From Halomonas cerina (GTDB lineage Bacteria > Pseudomonadota > Gammaproteobacteria > Pseudomonadales > Halomonadaceae), in the NCBI RefSeq assembly GCF_014192215.1, contig NZ_JACHXP010000005.1:124001-188000 (forward strand): a DNA stretch of 64,000 nucleotides, given 5' to 3'. Below the pieces are notes generated by a model that was not told the origin of the DNA, did no database searches, and was given only the letters and a program-made list of their open reading frames with translations. Both the position numbers and the translations under genes were made by a program. Below are positions 35,682-45,679 of this stretch, in pieces; position 1 is the first letter of the stretch, and each line of letters starts with the position of its first letter.

Positions 35682-36638
35682 TTAGGCGGCTTCAGATTTA
35701 TTAGCCTGCTTTTTGGCATTGTAGGCAGCCAGGGCTTCACGCACCCAGGCGCCTTCTTCATGGGCCTTGATGTGATGCTCCAGGCGCTGACGATTGCAGT
35801 GACCATTACCCGCAATCACATTATGGAACTCTTCCCAATCGATCTCGCCGCTATCGTAGTGCCCGCGCTCTTCGTTCCACTTGAGCTCCTTGTCGGGATG
35901 TTCGAGCCCCAGGAATTCGATCTGTGAAGCGGTCTGATCGATGAACTTCTGGCGCAGATCATCGTTAGTTTCGCGCTTGATTTTCCACTCCATGGATTTT
36001 GCGGAGTGTGCGGATTCGGTGTCGTGGGGACCGAACATCATCAGCGCTGGCCAGTAGAAGCGGTTCAGGGAGTCCTGAGCCATTGCTTTTTGCTCTGCAC
36101 TACCGTTAACCAGTGTCAGCATGATGTCGTAGCCCTGACGCTGGTGGAAACTCTCTTCCTTGCAGATACGAATCATGCCGCGCGAGTAGGGACCATAGGA
36201 GGTACGCTGCAGGGATACCTGGTTGACGATTGCCGCACCATCGACCAGCCAGCCAATCGCCCCCATGTCGGCCCAGGTCAGGGCAGGATAATTGAAGATA
36301 GAAGCGTACTTCGCCTGGCCGCTCTGCAGCGCCTCGATCATCTCCTCACGGGTAATCCCCAGGGTTTCCGCGGCGCTGTAGAGATACAGTCCGTGGCCAG
36401 CCTCGTCCTGGATCTTCGATAACAGGATCGCCTTGCGGCGCAAGGAAGGCGCGCGAGTGAGGAAGTTGCCTTCCGGCTGCATGCCAATGACTTCCGAATG
36501 CGCATGCTGTGATATCTGACGAATCAGGTTCTTGCGATACTTCTCGGGCATCCAGTCCTTGGGCTCGATCTTCTCTTCGGCCTCGATCTTGTGCATGAAC
36601 TGCTGTTCTTGACGGGAAATCTGTTGTTCAGAAGCCAT
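35682..36638 (-). CDS. paaA: PaaA: catalytic subunit of phenylacetyl-CoA 1,2-epoxidase
   Basis: 318-residue bacterial multicomponent monooxygenase subunit with a di-iron centre that epoxidises the ring of phenylacetyl-Co[21 protein letters not shown] carries an E/DExxH iron-binding motif, and [15 protein letters not shown] carries the second. The first gene of the low-GC paaABCDE block, it is preceded on its strand by a 177-bp gap with TTGTATCG at 36723–36716, possibly a PaaX-related site. Confidence 0.95.
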   Translation of the reverse strand: MASEQQISRQEQQFMHKIEAEEKIEPKDWMPEKYRKNLIRQISQHAHSEVIGMQPEGNFLTRAPSLRRKAILLSKIQDEAGHGLYLYSAAETLGITREEMIEALQSGQAKYASIFNYPALTWADMGAIGWLVDGAAIVNQVSLQRTSYGPYSRGMIRICKEESFHQRQGYDIMLTLVNGSAEQKAMAQDSLNRFYWPALMMFGPHDTESAHSAKSMEWKIKRETNDDLRQKFIDQTASQIEFLGLEHPDKELKWNEERGHYDSGEIDWEEFHNVIAGNGHCNRQRLEHHIKAHEEGAWVREALAAYNAKKQANKSEAA

Positions 36639-36815
36639 CGTTATGCTCTCCAGTCATGGGTTGAGCCTGTACTGCTTGTGCTGTGTCTCTCAGCATAGCA
36701 GACTGATTCTAAAAGCGATACAAGAAAACGGCCTATATCCATTATTCTGTGTCGCCATTCGCAGCATTGAGGTAAGTCTCTGTTTAAAAAGGCCCTCATG
36801 CTGTACCGCGGTCGG

Positions 36816-38129
36816 TCAACGCAAGTCTTTCACCCGCTTGGCCTTGCCCACGGAGCGCATGACCTCCTCCACGCCACAGACTTCCACCTGGGTGCTGATG
36901 CCCACATAGGTCTTGATGGCATGCTGCAGCTCACGGCCCAGCTGCTCGCAGGCCACGGGGTCGCGGGCGACATCGTTGCTGCTCGCCTCGACGCGCACGA
37001 GCACCATGTCCATGTTGCCCTGTCGTGTCACTTCGATTTCGTAGTGGGGTGAGAGCTGCTCGATCTTGAGCAAGAGTTCCTCGATCTGCGTCGGGAAGAC
37101 ATTGACGCCACGAATGATCAGCATGTCGTCGCTGCGCCCGACGATCTTGTCGATACGACGCATGGGGCGCGCGGTGCCGGGCAGCAGGCGGGTGAGGTCG
37201 CGCGTTCGGTAGCGGATGACCGGCAGCGCTTCCTTGGTGAGGGTGGTGAACACCAGCTCGCCATACTCGCCATCCGGCAACACCTCGCCGCTGACCGGGT
37301 CGATGATCTCGGGATAGAAGTGGTCCTCCCAGATGGTCGGGCCATCCTTGGTCTCCAGGCACTCCATGCCCACGCCGGGGCCCATCACCTCCGAGAGGCC
37401 GTAGATGTCGAGGGCGTCGATGCCCAGGCGCTGCTCCAGGGCGAGACGCATATCGTTGGTCCAGGGCTCGGCGCCGAAGATACCGGTACGCAGCGGCAGC
37501 TCGCGCGGATCGATGCCCTGGCGCTCCATCTCATCGGCGATGTTGAGCATGTAGGAGGGGGTGACCATGATGATGTCCGGCTGGAAGTCGCGGATCAGCT
37601 GGACCTGCTTCTCGGTCTGGCCACCGGACATGGGGATGACGGCACAGCCCAGGCGCTCGGCACCGTAGTGGGCACCCAGGCCGCCGGTGAACAGGCCGTA
37701 GCCGTAGGCCACGTGTACCTTGTCGTTACGGCTACCGCCGGCGGCGCGGATGGAGCGGGCCACCACGTCGGCCCAGGTATCGATATCGTTCTGGGTATAG
37801 CCGACCACGGTGGGCTGGCCGGTGGTACCGCTGGAGGCGTGGATTCGCACGATCTCGCTCATCGGCGTGGCGAACATGCCGAAGGGGTAGTGGTCGCGCA
37901 GGTCGGCCTTGGTGGTAAAGGGCAGCTTGCCGAGGTCGTCGAGGCTCTTGATGTCCTCGGGGTGCACGCCGGCCTGATCGAAGGAGTTCCGGTAGTGGGG
38001 CACGTTGTCGTAGGCGTGCTTGAGGCTCCACTGCAGGCGCTTGAGCTGAGTGGCGCGCAGCTCGTCGAGGCTGGCGGTTTCCAGGTGGTCGAGGCTGGCG
38101 GTGTCGATAGGTTTTACGAGCTGGGTCAT
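36816..38129 (-). CDS. paaK: phenylacetate-CoA ligase
   Basis: 437-residue adenylate-forming enzyme that activates phenylacetate with CoA and ATP, the entry step of the pathway. The P-loop-like IHASSGTTGQPTVVGYTQ, the motif YGLSEVMGPGVGMEC and the C-terminal GRSDDMLIIRGVNVFPTQIE are diagnostic. The ATG at 38129 gives the family's normal length. It is last in the paaF-G-H-I-J-K run and is followed by a gap before paaA. Confidence 0.95.
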   Translation of the reverse strand: MTQLVKPIDTASLDHLETASLDELRATQLKRLQWSLKHAYDNVPHYRNSFDQAGVHPEDIKSLDDLGKLPFTTKADLRDHYPFGMFATPMSEIVRIHASSGTTGQPTVVGYTQNDIDTWADVVARSIRAAGGSRNDKVHVAYGYGLFTGGLGAHYGAERLGCAVIPMSGGQTEKQVQLIRDFQPDIIMVTPSYMLNIADEMERQGIDPRELPLRTGIFGAEPWTNDMRLALEQRLGIDALDIYGLSEVMGPGVGMECLETKDGPTIWEDHFYPEIIDPVSGEVLPDGEYGELVFTTLTKEALPVIRYRTRDLTRLLPGTARPMRRIDKIVGRSDDMLIIRGVNVFPTQIEELLLKIEQLSPHYEIEVTRQGNMDMVLVRVEASSNDVARDPVACEQLGRELQHAIKTYVGISTQVEVCGVEEVMRSVGKAKRVKDLR

Positions 38130-38167
38130 GGGGGTCTCCGGTCGCAGGGTTGTTGTAGTGCGCGCTA

Positions 38168-39373
38168 TTAGAGGCGCTCGATGATCAGGGCGATCCCCTG
38201 ACCCACGCCGATGCACATGGTGCACAGCGCGTAGCGTCCCTGCCGGCGTTCCAGTTCATGCAGGGCGGTGGTCACCAGGCGGGCGCCGCTCATGCCCAGC
38301 GGGTGGCCCAGGGCGATGGCGCCGCCGTTGGGGTTGACGTGCTCGGCGTCGTCGGGAAGGCCGAGATCGCGGGTCACCGCCAGCGCCTGGGCGGCGAAGG
38401 CCTCGTTGAGCTCGATCACATCCATCTGCTCGAGGGTCAGGCCGGTCTGGGCGAGCACCTTGCGGCTTGCCGGGGCCGGGCCGAAGCCCATGATACGAGG
38501 CTCCACTCCGGCGGTAGCCATGCCCACCACCCGGGCACGGGCCTTGAGGCCGAAGCGCTCGGCGTGCTCCGGCGAGGCCAGCAGCAGGGCACAGGCACCG
38601 TCGTTGACGCCCGAGGCGTTGCCGGCGGTCACGCTGCCGCCTTCGCGGAAGGGGGTGGGGAGCCCCGCCAGCTGCTCCAGGGTGGTGGAGGCGCGAGGAT
38701 GCTCGTCGGTATCGACGATCAGCGGTGCCTGCTTGCGCCGTGGCACTTCGACAGGAACGATTTCCTCGGCCAGGCGGCCGGCTGCCATGGCCGCGGCAGT
38801 GCGCTGCTGGCTGCGCAGGGCGAAGGCGTCCTGGTCTTCGCGGGAGACTCCGAACTGTGCGGCGACATTCTCGGCGGTCTCCGGCATGGAGTCGATGCCG
38901 AACTGGGCCTTCATCTGGCGGTTGACGAAGCGCCAGCCGATGGTGGTGTCGTGGATCTGCGCGCTGCGCGAGAAGGCCTGCTCGGCCTTGCCCATCACGA
39001 AGGGGGCTCGGGACATGGACTCCACCCCGCCGGCGATCATCAGGCCCGCTTCGCCGGTCTTGAGGGTACGGGCGGCGTTACCGATAGCGTCCATGCCGGA
39101 GCCGCACAGGCGGTTGATGGTGGTGCCCGGCACCTCCACCGGCAGCCCGGCGAGCAGCGCCGACATGCGCGCGACGTTGCGGTTGTCCTCTCCGGCCTGA
39201 TTGGCGCAGCCGTAGAAGAGGTCGTCGATCTGAGCCCAGTCCACAGAGGGATTGCGCTCCATCAGGGCGCGCATGGGAACGGCACCGAGATCGTCGGCAC
39301 GCACGGGAGCGAGAGCGCCGCCGTAGCGGCCAACGGGGGTGCGGATGGCATCGATGATTAGGGCGTCTTTCAT
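38168..39373 (-). CDS. paaJ: 3-oxoadipyl-CoA / 3-oxo-5,6-dehydrosuberyl-CoA thiolase
   Basis: 401-residue thiolase acting twice in the pathway, releasing acetyl-CoA. The nucleophile is in [18 protein letters not shown] (Cys about residue 90), the His in [19 protein letters not shown] and the second Cys in [13 protein letters not shown]. Its start overlaps the paaI stop by 4 nt. PcaF of the beta-ketoadipate pathway is very similar; the location decides for PaaJ. Confidence 0.93.
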   Translation of the reverse strand: MKDALIIDAIRTPVGRYGGALAPVRADDLGAVPMRALMERNPSVDWAQIDDLFYGCANQAGEDNRNVARMSALLAGLPVEVPGTTINRLCGSGMDAIGNAARTLKTGEAGLMIAGGVESMSRAPFVMGKAEQAFSRSAQIHDTTIGWRFVNRQMKAQFGIDSMPETAENVAAQFGVSREDQDAFALRSQQRTAAAMAAGRLAEEIVPVEVPRRKQAPLIVDTDEHPRASTTLEQLAGLPTPFREGGSVTAGNASGVNDGACALLLASPEHAERFGLKARARVVGMATAGVEPRIMGFGPAPASRKVLAQTGLTLEQMDVIELNEAFAAQALAVTRDLGLPDDAEHVNPNGGAIALGHPLGMSGARLVTTALHELERRQGRYALCTMCIGVGQGIALIIERL

Positions 39374-39837
39374 GCGTTCTCTCCGGCGTCTGTGTCTTCC
39401 AGGCGGCGTACGGTGCCGCGGACCTTGTAGGAACGGCCGCGAAACAGGGCGACCTCGTGACCGTGCTGGTTGCATACGGTGATGTCGTAGATGCCGGTGC
39501 GACCGCGCCGGCTGCGCTCCTCGGCGGTAGCGGTAAGCCTGTCGCCGAGCTGGCCTGGACCCAGGTAGTCGATGCTGCAGCCCGAGGCCACGGTGGCTTC
39601 GTCATAGGTGTTGCAGGCGAAGGCGAAGGCGGAGTCGGCCAGGGCGAAGATGAAGCCGCCGTGGCAGTTACCGTGCCCCTGCACCATGTCCTCGCGTACG
39701 GCCATGCTGAGCACGGCACGCCCCGGGGCCACGCTCTCGATGCGCATGCCCAGCCCCTGGCTGGCGCCATCGCGGGAGAACATGGCGTCGGCGCAGGCCT
39801 CGGCCAGCTGCTGGGGGCTCAGTTCACTGTTACTCAT
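39370..39837 (-). CDS. paaI: hydroxyphenylacetyl-CoA thioesterase
   Basis: 155-residue hotdog-fold thioesterase that frees CoA from dead-end hydroxylated or stalled phenylacetyl-CoA intermediates. The motif [24 protein letters not shown] holds the conserved Asn/His and Asp of PaaI. It overlaps paaH by 8 nt and paaJ by 4 nt, indicating tight coupling. Confidence 0.94.
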   Translation of the reverse strand: MSNSELSPQQLAEACADAMFSRDGASQGLGMRIESVAPGRAVLSMAVREDMVQGHGNCHGGFIFALADSAFAFACNTYDEATVASGCSIDYLGPGQLGDRLTATAEERSRRGRTGIYDITVCNQHGHEVALFRGRSYKVRGTVRRLEDTDAGENA

Positions 39838-41359
39838 GGAACGTCTCCTCGGCCAGGGCCTTGCGGCGCAGCAGGAAGGAGGCGCGATAGCGCTCCTCGC
39901 CGTAGCTCCGCTGCAGGTGGGTTAGGGTGCGGTGAACGAAGTCGAGCCCCAGGCCGTCGGCCCAGGCCAGCGGCCCACGAGGGTAGTTGAGGCCGGCCTG
40001 CATGGCCCGGTCGCCGTCACCGGCGCTGCATACCCCCTGCAGCACGGCGTCGGCGGCCTCGTTGGCGAGCATGGCCACGCTGCGCAGCACCACGAGCCCG
40101 GGGGTGTCGGTCAGCCAGGCGACCGCCAGGCCCAGGCGCTGGAAGAGTGCCGTAGCCAGGTCACGACTCGCGTCGTCGGTGCCCGTGCTGGCGGTCAGGG
40201 CGATGGCGCTGGCCTCACCATAGTCGAGGCAGAGGTCGAACAGCACCAAGGCCTCGAGCCCCTCGTCCCGGGCGCGCTCGGTGGCGCAGCGACCGTCGCT
40301 CAGGGCCAGGATCAGGCCGCCCAGGCGCAGGCGCGCTTGGCCGGAGACGCTTTCGCGATACACGATCTCGAGGCCGGCCTGCTCGGCGCGGGCCACCAGT
40401 GGGGCGATGATCCCGAGCTGGCCCTCGGCGACCAGCGGCGGCAGCTCGGCTTCTACCGGTGGGGCGAGGTTGGCGGCGGCTGGCTGGGCCTGTTGGCGAT
40501 AGTCATAGAAGCCCAGGCCGCTCTTGCGGCCCAGCCGGCCGGCCTCGACCAGCGCCTGCTGTACCAGCGAGGGCTCGAAGCGAGTATCGCCGTAGTAGGC
40601 ATCGAACACCGAACGAGTCACGGCGTAGTTGACGTCGTGACCGATCAGGTCCATCAGCTCGAAGGGGCCCATGCGGAAGCCGCCAGCCTGGCGCAGCAGG
40701 GCATCCAGGGTGGCGGGATCAGCGGCGCCCTCCTGCAGCAGGCGCAACCCCTCGGCATAGAAGGGGCGTGCCACCCGGTTGACGATGAAGCCGGGGGTAG
40801 AGCTGGCGTGGACCGGCACCTTGCCCCAGGCGGCGGCGGTGGCGTAGAGGGTCTCCGCGGCCTCGGCGTCGGTGGCCAGCCCCGAGATGACCTCGACGAG
40901 CTTCATGACCGGGGCCGGGTTGAAGAAGTGCAACCCGGCGACCCGCTCGGGGCGCGCAAGGCCCGCGGCGATGGAGGTGATCGACAGCGAGGAGGTATTG
41001 CTGGTCAGCAGGGTGTCGGGGCCGCACAGGGCCTCGAGCTCGGCGAAGACCCCGCGCTTGACCTCGAGATTCTCGACGATGGCTTCCACTACCAGGCGGC
41101 TGTCGGCCAACTCGGCCAGGCTGGCGGCCGGGGTCATGCGCGCGACGATGGCCTCCACCTCATCCTGGGCCATCTTGCCCCGGGCCACGCGTTTCTCGAG
41201 CTGGTGGCGCACGCCGTCGATGCCGGCCTGGGCGGCGCCGTCGCGAGTGTCGTAGAGGCGTACCGGATGGCCGGCCTGGGCCGCCACCTGGGCGATGCCG
41301 GCGCCCATGGCGCCGGCGCCGATCACGGCGATGATGTCGCTGGGTGAGAGGGCGGGCAT
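39830..41359 (-). CDS. paaH: 3-hydroxyadipyl-CoA dehydrogenase
   Basis: 509-residue NAD-dependent dehydrogenase. The N-terminal Rossmann motif is VIGAGAMGAGIAQVAAQAG; LHFFNPAPVMKLVEVISG and SSTPGFIVNRVARPF follow. A second C-terminal 3HCDH domain makes it about 500 residues, the usual PaaH size. It sits 1 bp downstream of paaG and oxidises 3-hydroxyadipyl-CoA in the lower pathway. The ATG at 41359 starts the Rossmann domain normally. Confidence 0.94.
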   Translation of the reverse strand: MPALSPSDIIAVIGAGAMGAGIAQVAAQAGHPVRLYDTRDGAAQAGIDGVRHQLEKRVARGKMAQDEVEAIVARMTPAASLAELADSRLVVEAIVENLEVKRGVFAELEALCGPDTLLTSNTSSLSITSIAAGLARPERVAGLHFFNPAPVMKLVEVISGLATDAEAAETLYATAAAWGKVPVHASSTPGFIVNRVARPFYAEGLRLLQEGAADPATLDALLRQAGGFRMGPFELMDLIGHDVNYAVTRSVFDAYYGDTRFEPSLVQQALVEAGRLGRKSGLGFYDYRQQAQPAAANLAPPVEAELPPLVAEGQLGIIAPLVARAEQAGLEIVYRESVSGQARLRLGGLILALSDGRCATERARDEGLEALVLFDLCLDYGEASAIALTASTGTDDASRDLATALFQRLGLAVAWLTDTPGLVVLRSVAMLANEAADAVLQGVCSAGDGDRAMQAGLNYPRGPLAWADGLGLDFVHRTLTHLQRSYGEERYRASFLLRRKALAEETFHE

Positions 41360-41360
41360 C

Positions 41361-42152
41361 TTACTCCCCCTTGAAGCTGGGCTGTCGCTTATCCATGAAG
41401 GCACTGACGCCTTCGCGGTAGTCGGCGGTGCGGCCGGCCAGGCGCTGCAGGTCACGCTCCAGATCGAGCTGGGCATCGAAGCTGTTGTCGGTGCTGGCAT
41501 GCAGGGCACGCTTGATCAATGCCAGGCCACGGGTCGGCTGGCTGGCCAGATGGCGCGCCAGGTCGAGGGCCTCGTCCTGCAGGGCCTCGTCGTCTAGCAC
41601 TTTCCAGATCAGGCCCCACCGCTCGGCCTGCTCGGCGCCGAGCTTGTCGCCCAGCATGGCCAGCCCCTTGGCGCGGGCCATGCCAACCAGGTGGGGGAGT
41701 GACCAGGTGCCGCCGGAGTCGGGAATCAGGCCGATCTTGCAGAAGGCTTGAATGAAGCTGGCCGAGCGGGCCGCCAGCACGATGTCGCAGGCTAGGGCGA
41801 TGTTGGCCCCGGCGCCGGCAGCCACACCATTCACCGCGCAGACGGTGGGAATCGGCAGGTCTCTAATCGCGCGCAGCATGGGGTTATAGCGTTTCTCCAG
41901 TGACTCGCCCAGGTCCGGCGTCTCGGCGCCGGGGGCCACGTTGCGGTCGGAGAGGTCCTGGCCGGCGCAGAAGCCGCGGCCGTTGCCGGTCAACAGCAGG
42001 GCGCGCACGCTCTTGTCCTGACGCACGGCCTTGAGCGCCTGGCGCATCTCGGCGTGCAGCTCGGCGTTGAAGCTGTTGAGGCTGTCGGGCCGGTTCAGCG
42101 TGATGCGGGCGACGCCGTCTTCCACGGCGTAGAGCAGGGGCGCTTCACTCAT
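41361..42152 (-). CDS. paaG: 1,2-epoxyphenylacetyl-CoA isomerase
   Basis: 263-residue crotonase-fold isomerase that converts the ring epoxide to oxepin-Co[16 protein letters not shown] and [20 protein letters not shown] form the oxyanion hole, and [19 protein letters not shown] carries the catalytic Asp of PaaG. It is between paaF and paaH on the same strand. Confidence 0.94.
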   Translation of the reverse strand: MSEAPLLYAVEDGVARITLNRPDSLNSFNAELHAEMRQALKAVRQDKSVRALLLTGNGRGFCAGQDLSDRNVAPGAETPDLGESLEKRYNPMLRAIRDLPIPTVCAVNGVAAGAGANIALACDIVLAARSASFIQAFCKIGLIPDSGGTWSLPHLVGMARAKGLAMLGDKLGAEQAERWGLIWKVLDDEALQDEALDLARHLASQPTRGLALIKRALHASTDNSFDAQLDLERDLQRLAGRTADYREGVSAFMDKRQPSFKGE

Positions 42153-42167
42153 GATCGATTTCCTGTG

Positions 42168-42941
42168 TCAGTGCCCGTTGAAGGTGGCGGGGCGTTTTTC
42201 CTGGAAGGCACGGATGCCCTCCTCGCGATCCTCGGTACCGGCCAGTAGCGTGAAGGCGTGGCGCTCGAAGCGCAGGCCAGTGGCCAAGTCGGTGTCCTGG
42301 GCCTTATGCAGGGCCTCACGGGCCAGCCGCACGGCCAGCGGTGCCTTGGCGGCGATGGACTCGGCCACCGCCGTGGCACGTTCGACGGTCAGCTCCGGCT
42401 GGGTGATCTCGCTGACCAGGCCGGCCTCCAGGGCTCGGCGGGCGGAGATCGGCTCGCCGGTCAGCACCATCTGGGTGGCGAGTGCCTTGCCCACGGCGCG
42501 CACCAGGCGCTGGGTGCCACCGGCGCCGGGCATGATGCCGAGGTTGATCTCGGGCTGACCGAACTTGGCATTCTCGCCGGCGATCAAGATGTCGGCGTGC
42601 ATGGCCAGCTCGCAGCCGCCGCCCAGGCAGAAGCCGTTGACGGCCGCGATGAGCGGCTTGCCGAAACGCGCAATGCTGGCCCAGTGGCGCTGGCGGGGGT
42701 CTTCCAGCATGCCCACCAGGTCACGCTCGGCCATCTCCTTGATATCGGCGCCGGCGGCGAAGGCGCGTTGGCTACCGGTGATCACCACGGCGCGCACCTC
42801 AGCGTCATCCTCGGCGGCGGCCAGGGTCTCGGCCAGCTCGCCCAGCAGGGCGGTATTGAGGGCGTTCAGTACCTCGGGGCGATGCAGGGTGAGGCGTAGC
42901 ACTCCCTGTTGCGGTCCCTCGACGATCAGCTGATTCGGCAT
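42168..42941 (-). CDS. paaF: 2,3-dehydroadipyl-CoA hydratase
   Basis: 257-residue enoyl-CoA hydratase. [19 protein letters not shown] and [20 protein letters not shown] form the oxyanion hole; [16 protein letters not shown] holds a catalytic Glu. It is first of the paaF–K run, with its promoter in the 397-bp gap shared with paaN. PaaG has Asp where this has Glu-type hydratase residues, which separates the two. Confidence 0.93.
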   Translation of the reverse strand: MPNQLIVEGPQQGVLRLTLHRPEVLNALNTALLGELAETLAAAEDDAEVRAVVITGSQRAFAAGADIKEMAERDLVGMLEDPRQRHWASIARFGKPLIAAVNGFCLGGGCELAMHADILIAGENAKFGQPEINLGIMPGAGGTQRLVRAVGKALATQMVLTGEPISARRALEAGLVSEITQPELTVERATAVAESIAAKAPLAVRLAREALHKAQDTDLATGLRFERHAFTLLAGTEDREEGIRAFQEKRPATFNGH

Positions 42942-43338
42942 GATGTCCTCGTCTTTGGCACGGCATGGGCGTGGCAGTGAACCGCGGCCTGCCACGGGCG
43001 ATATGAGGCCGAGTATAGATTTTTTTTGATACGTATCAACTCGAGTATTTTTTATTTGTTGTATCGTATTTCTTCGAAATATCTCTGTTTTTACTTTTCT
43101 ATCAGTAGGTTACATTTGCAAGTTGCCCCTCTCGGTGGGCCGATTAGACCATGGTCGAAGCTTGGGCGACTTCTCCGGCGCGAGACATGCAACATATTGA
43201 TAATTAATTTATTTTTCCTTTCTTTTTGGCGGCATGACGGGAATGGCTGCGGGCGAGCGGTTTGATGTTTCGTTACGCTATGGATAGTCTCTAGTGTTAT
43301 TCCGTATCAAATAAAGCCGCTCATTGCAGGAGCCACGC
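42942..43338. other. 397-bp divergent promoter region of paaF and paaN
   Basis: Gene-free and AT-rich, unlike both flanks. It holds the palindrome at 43026–43039, TTGTATCG at 43059–43066 and CCGTATCAA at 43302–43310. A small open frame within it (43026–43265) lacks a ribosome-binding site and is judged non-coding. Confidence 0.6.
43026..43039. promoter_or_regulatory. 14-bp perfect palindrome TTGATACGTATCAA
   Basis: It lies 85 bp upstream of the paaF start. Related GATAC-containing words recur at 43059, 43302, 36716 and 46758, near other paa promoters, which would suit a pathway repressor such as PaaX. It also matches the FNR consensus TTGAT-N4-ATCAA exactly, so an FNR-family site is the alternative. 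Confidence 0.5.
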
Positions 43339-45018
43339 ATGTCTCAGCAAGCCCAGCAGATGCTTGATCGTCATCGCGAGACCCTCGACCAGGCCGTCGA
43401 GGCCATCACGACCCGCGGTTTCTGGAGCCCCTACCCGGAAAACATCAAGAAGTATCCGGAAGAAAGCGTGAAAGGCGCTCCACAGCGCTTCGAAGCGCTG
43501 CTCAAGCAGCCCTTTTCGTTGGTCAAGGCACCGGCGGTGGCCGGCCAGGTCGGCGCCGAGGTTTCCCCCTATGGTTTCGAGCTGGGCGTGACCTACGACC
43601 AGCCTGAGCAGGCTGCCCTGATCGGGGCGATGCAGGCCGCGATGCCGGCCTGGCGCGATGCCGGCGCCGAGGCGCGGGTCGGGGTCTGCCTGGAGATCCT
43701 GGCGCGGCTCAACACCATGAGCCCGGACATCGCCCAGGCGGTGATGCATACCAGCGGCCAGGCGCCGATGATGGCCTTCCAGGCCGGCGGCCCCCATGCC
43801 CAGGATCGCGGCCTCGAGGCCGTCGCCTATGCCTGGCAGGCGATGTCGCAGGTGCCGGCGACGGCCAAGTGGGTCAAGCCCCAGGGCAAACATGATCCGC
43901 TGGTGCTCGACAAGCGCTACCATATCGTGCCACGCGGCATCTCCCTGGTGGTGTCCTGCTCCACTTTCCCCACCTGGAACGCCTACCCGGGTCTGTTCGC
44001 CAGCCTGGCCACCGGCAATCCGGTAATTCTCAAGCCACACCCGGGGGCCATCCTGCCGGTGGCCATGACGGTTCGCGTCGCCCAGGAGGTGCTCGAGGAG
44101 GCCGGCTTCGACCCCTGCCTGGTGAGCCTGGTACCGGACAGCGCCGACGCCCCGGTGACCAAGGAGCTGGCCCTGGACCCGGCCGTCAAGCTCATCGACT
44201 TCACCGGCTCCAATGCCTTCGGTGAGTGGCTGGAGCGCAACGCCACCCAGGCTCGGGTGTTCACCGAGAAGGCGGGCATCAACAGCGTGATCATCGACAG
44301 CGTCGACAACCTCAAGGCGGTGGCCCAGAACCTGGCCTTCACCCTGAGTCTCTTCTCCGGCCAGATGTGTACCACCACCCAGGCCATCTATGTGCCGAAA
44401 GGGGGCATCGAGACCGCCGAGGGCCACCTGGACTTCGACGAGGTGGCCGGGGCCCTGGCCAAGGCCGTCGAGAAGTTCCTCTCCGACAACGACCGCGCCT
44501 GTGCCGTGCTGGGGGCCATCCAGTCGCCGGCCACCGCGGCACGCATCGAGGAGTGCCGTGGCCTCGGAGAGGTCCTGCTGGACAGCGAACCCCGCGAGCA
44601 TGCGCAGTTCCCCAAGGCGCGCGTTCATACCCCGCTGCTGCTCAAGGTCGACGCTAGCCAGCGCGATGCCTACAGCAAGGAGCGCTTCGGCCCGATCAGC
44701 TTCGTGATCGCCACCGACAGCACCGATCACAGTCTCCAACTGGCCCGGGAGGTGATCGGCGAGAAGGGCGCCATCACCCTGGGGGCCTATACCACCGACG
44801 AGGCCGTGGCCGAGCGGTTCGAGCGGCTTGCCATGGAGGTCGCCACGCCGTTGTCGCTCAACCTGGACGGCGGTGTCTTCGTTAACCAGTCCGCCGCCTT
44901 TAGCGATTTCCATGCGACCGGCGGCAACCCGGCGGCCACTGCCTCGCTGAGCGATCAGGCCTTCGTGACACCCCGCTTCGTGGTGGTGCAGAGCCGCCGT
45001 CACGGCCAACCGGAATAA
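43339..45018 (+). CDS. paaN: PaaN-type aldehyde dehydrogenase of phenylacetate degradation
   Basis: 559-residue protein of the PaaN family. The N-terminus HRETLDQAVEAITTRGFWSP and YPENIKKYPEE and the catalytic segment SLFSGQMCTTTQAIYVPKGG (Cys about residue 340) are characteristic. PaaN proteins are thought to handle a ring-opening aldehyde intermediate. Here it co-exists with a complete PaaZ fusion, so it may be redundant or specialised. GCAGGAG precedes the ATG at 43339. It is divergent from paaF and followed by paaY. Confidence 0.87.
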   Translation: MSQQAQQMLDRHRETLDQAVEAITTRGFWSPYPENIKKYPEESVKGAPQRFEALLKQPFSLVKAPAVAGQVGAEVSPYGFELGVTYDQPEQAALIGAMQAAMPAWRDAGAEARVGVCLEILARLNTMSPDIAQAVMHTSGQAPMMAFQAGGPHAQDRGLEAVAYAWQAMSQVPATAKWVKPQGKHDPLVLDKRYHIVPRGISLVVSCSTFPTWNAYPGLFASLATGNPVILKPHPGAILPVAMTVRVAQEVLEEAGFDPCLVSLVPDSADAPVTKELALDPAVKLIDFTGSNAFGEWLERNATQARVFTEKAGINSVIIDSVDNLKAVAQNLAFTLSLFSGQMCTTTQAIYVPKGGIETAEGHLDFDEVAGALAKAVEKFLSDNDRACAVLGAIQSPATAARIEECRGLGEVLLDSEPREHAQFPKARVHTPLLLKVDASQRDAYSKERFGPISFVIATDSTDHSLQLAREVIGEKGAITLGAYTTDEAVAERFERLAMEVATPLSLNLDGGVFVNQSAAFSDFHATGGNPAATASLSDQAFVTPRFVVVQSRRHGQPE

Positions 45019-45029
45019 GGAGGCGAACC

Positions 45030-45644
45030 ATGCCCTGCTATCGACTCGAGGGGGTGACGCCGGTGGTGCATCCCACCGCCTATGTGCACCCTACCGCGGT
45101 GCTAATCGGCGATGTCATCGTTGGCCCTGGCTGCTACGTGGGGCCTGGGGCGGTGATGCGCGGCGACTTCGGCCAGCTGGTGCTGGAGGAGGGCGCCAAT
45201 CTTCAGGACACCTGCGTGATGCACGGCTTCCCTGGCTTCGTCACCCGGGTGGAGAAGAATGGCCATATCGGCCACGGTGCCGTGCTGCACGGCTGCGTGG
45301 TGGGCCAGGATGCCATGGTGGGCATGAACGCCGTGGTGATGGACGGCGCCGTGATCGCCGCCCGCTCCATCGTCGCCGCGGCGGCCTTCGTCAAGACCGG
45401 CTTCGAGTGCCCGCCCCAGTCGCTGGTGATGGGGGCGCCGGCCAAGGTCAAGCGTGAGCTGAGCGACCAGGAGGTGGCCTGGAAGCAGCAGGGCACACGT
45501 GAGTACCAGCGCCTGACCGAGCGTTGCCGGGACAGCCTGGAACCCTGCGAGCCGCTGGCCGAGCTGGACGCCGACCGTCCCCGGTTGAAGGCCGGCGATA
45601 CCCGGCCCAAACAGCAGACCCTGGACCAGCAGAGCCGGTCATGA
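45030..45644 (+). CDS. paaY: PaaY: hexapeptide-repeat thioesterase / carbonic-anhydrase-like protein
   Basis: 204-residue left-handed beta-helix protein with repeats such as VIVGPGCYVGPGAVMRGD and GHIGHGAVLHGCVVG; the His pattern resembles gamma-carbonic anhydrases. PaaY proteins hydrolyse inhibitory CoA esters in the paa pathway. The C-terminal 40 residues are polar and variable. It lies 11 bp after paaN. Confidence 0.92.
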   Translation: MPCYRLEGVTPVVHPTAYVHPTAVLIGDVIVGPGCYVGPGAVMRGDFGQLVLEEGANLQDTCVMHGFPGFVTRVEKNGHIGHGAVLHGCVVGQDAMVGMNAVVMDGAVIAARSIVAAAAFVKTGFECPPQSLVMGAPAKVKRELSDQEVAWKQQGTREYQRLTERCRDSLEPCEPLAELDADRPRLKAGDTRPKQQTLDQQSRS

Positions 45645-45679
45645 GTCATGAGATGATGTGATAGGGCGTTGCCGGTGTG

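Noticed and set aside
43026..43265. 79-codon open frame in the paaF–paaN gap
   Set aside because: No ribosome-binding site and an improbable Ser/Leu/Phe-rich translation in AT-rich promoter DNA.
43321..45009. 562-codon minus-strand frame opposite paaN
   Set aside because: Composition is that of an antisense shadow; paaN on the plus strand has all its family motifs.
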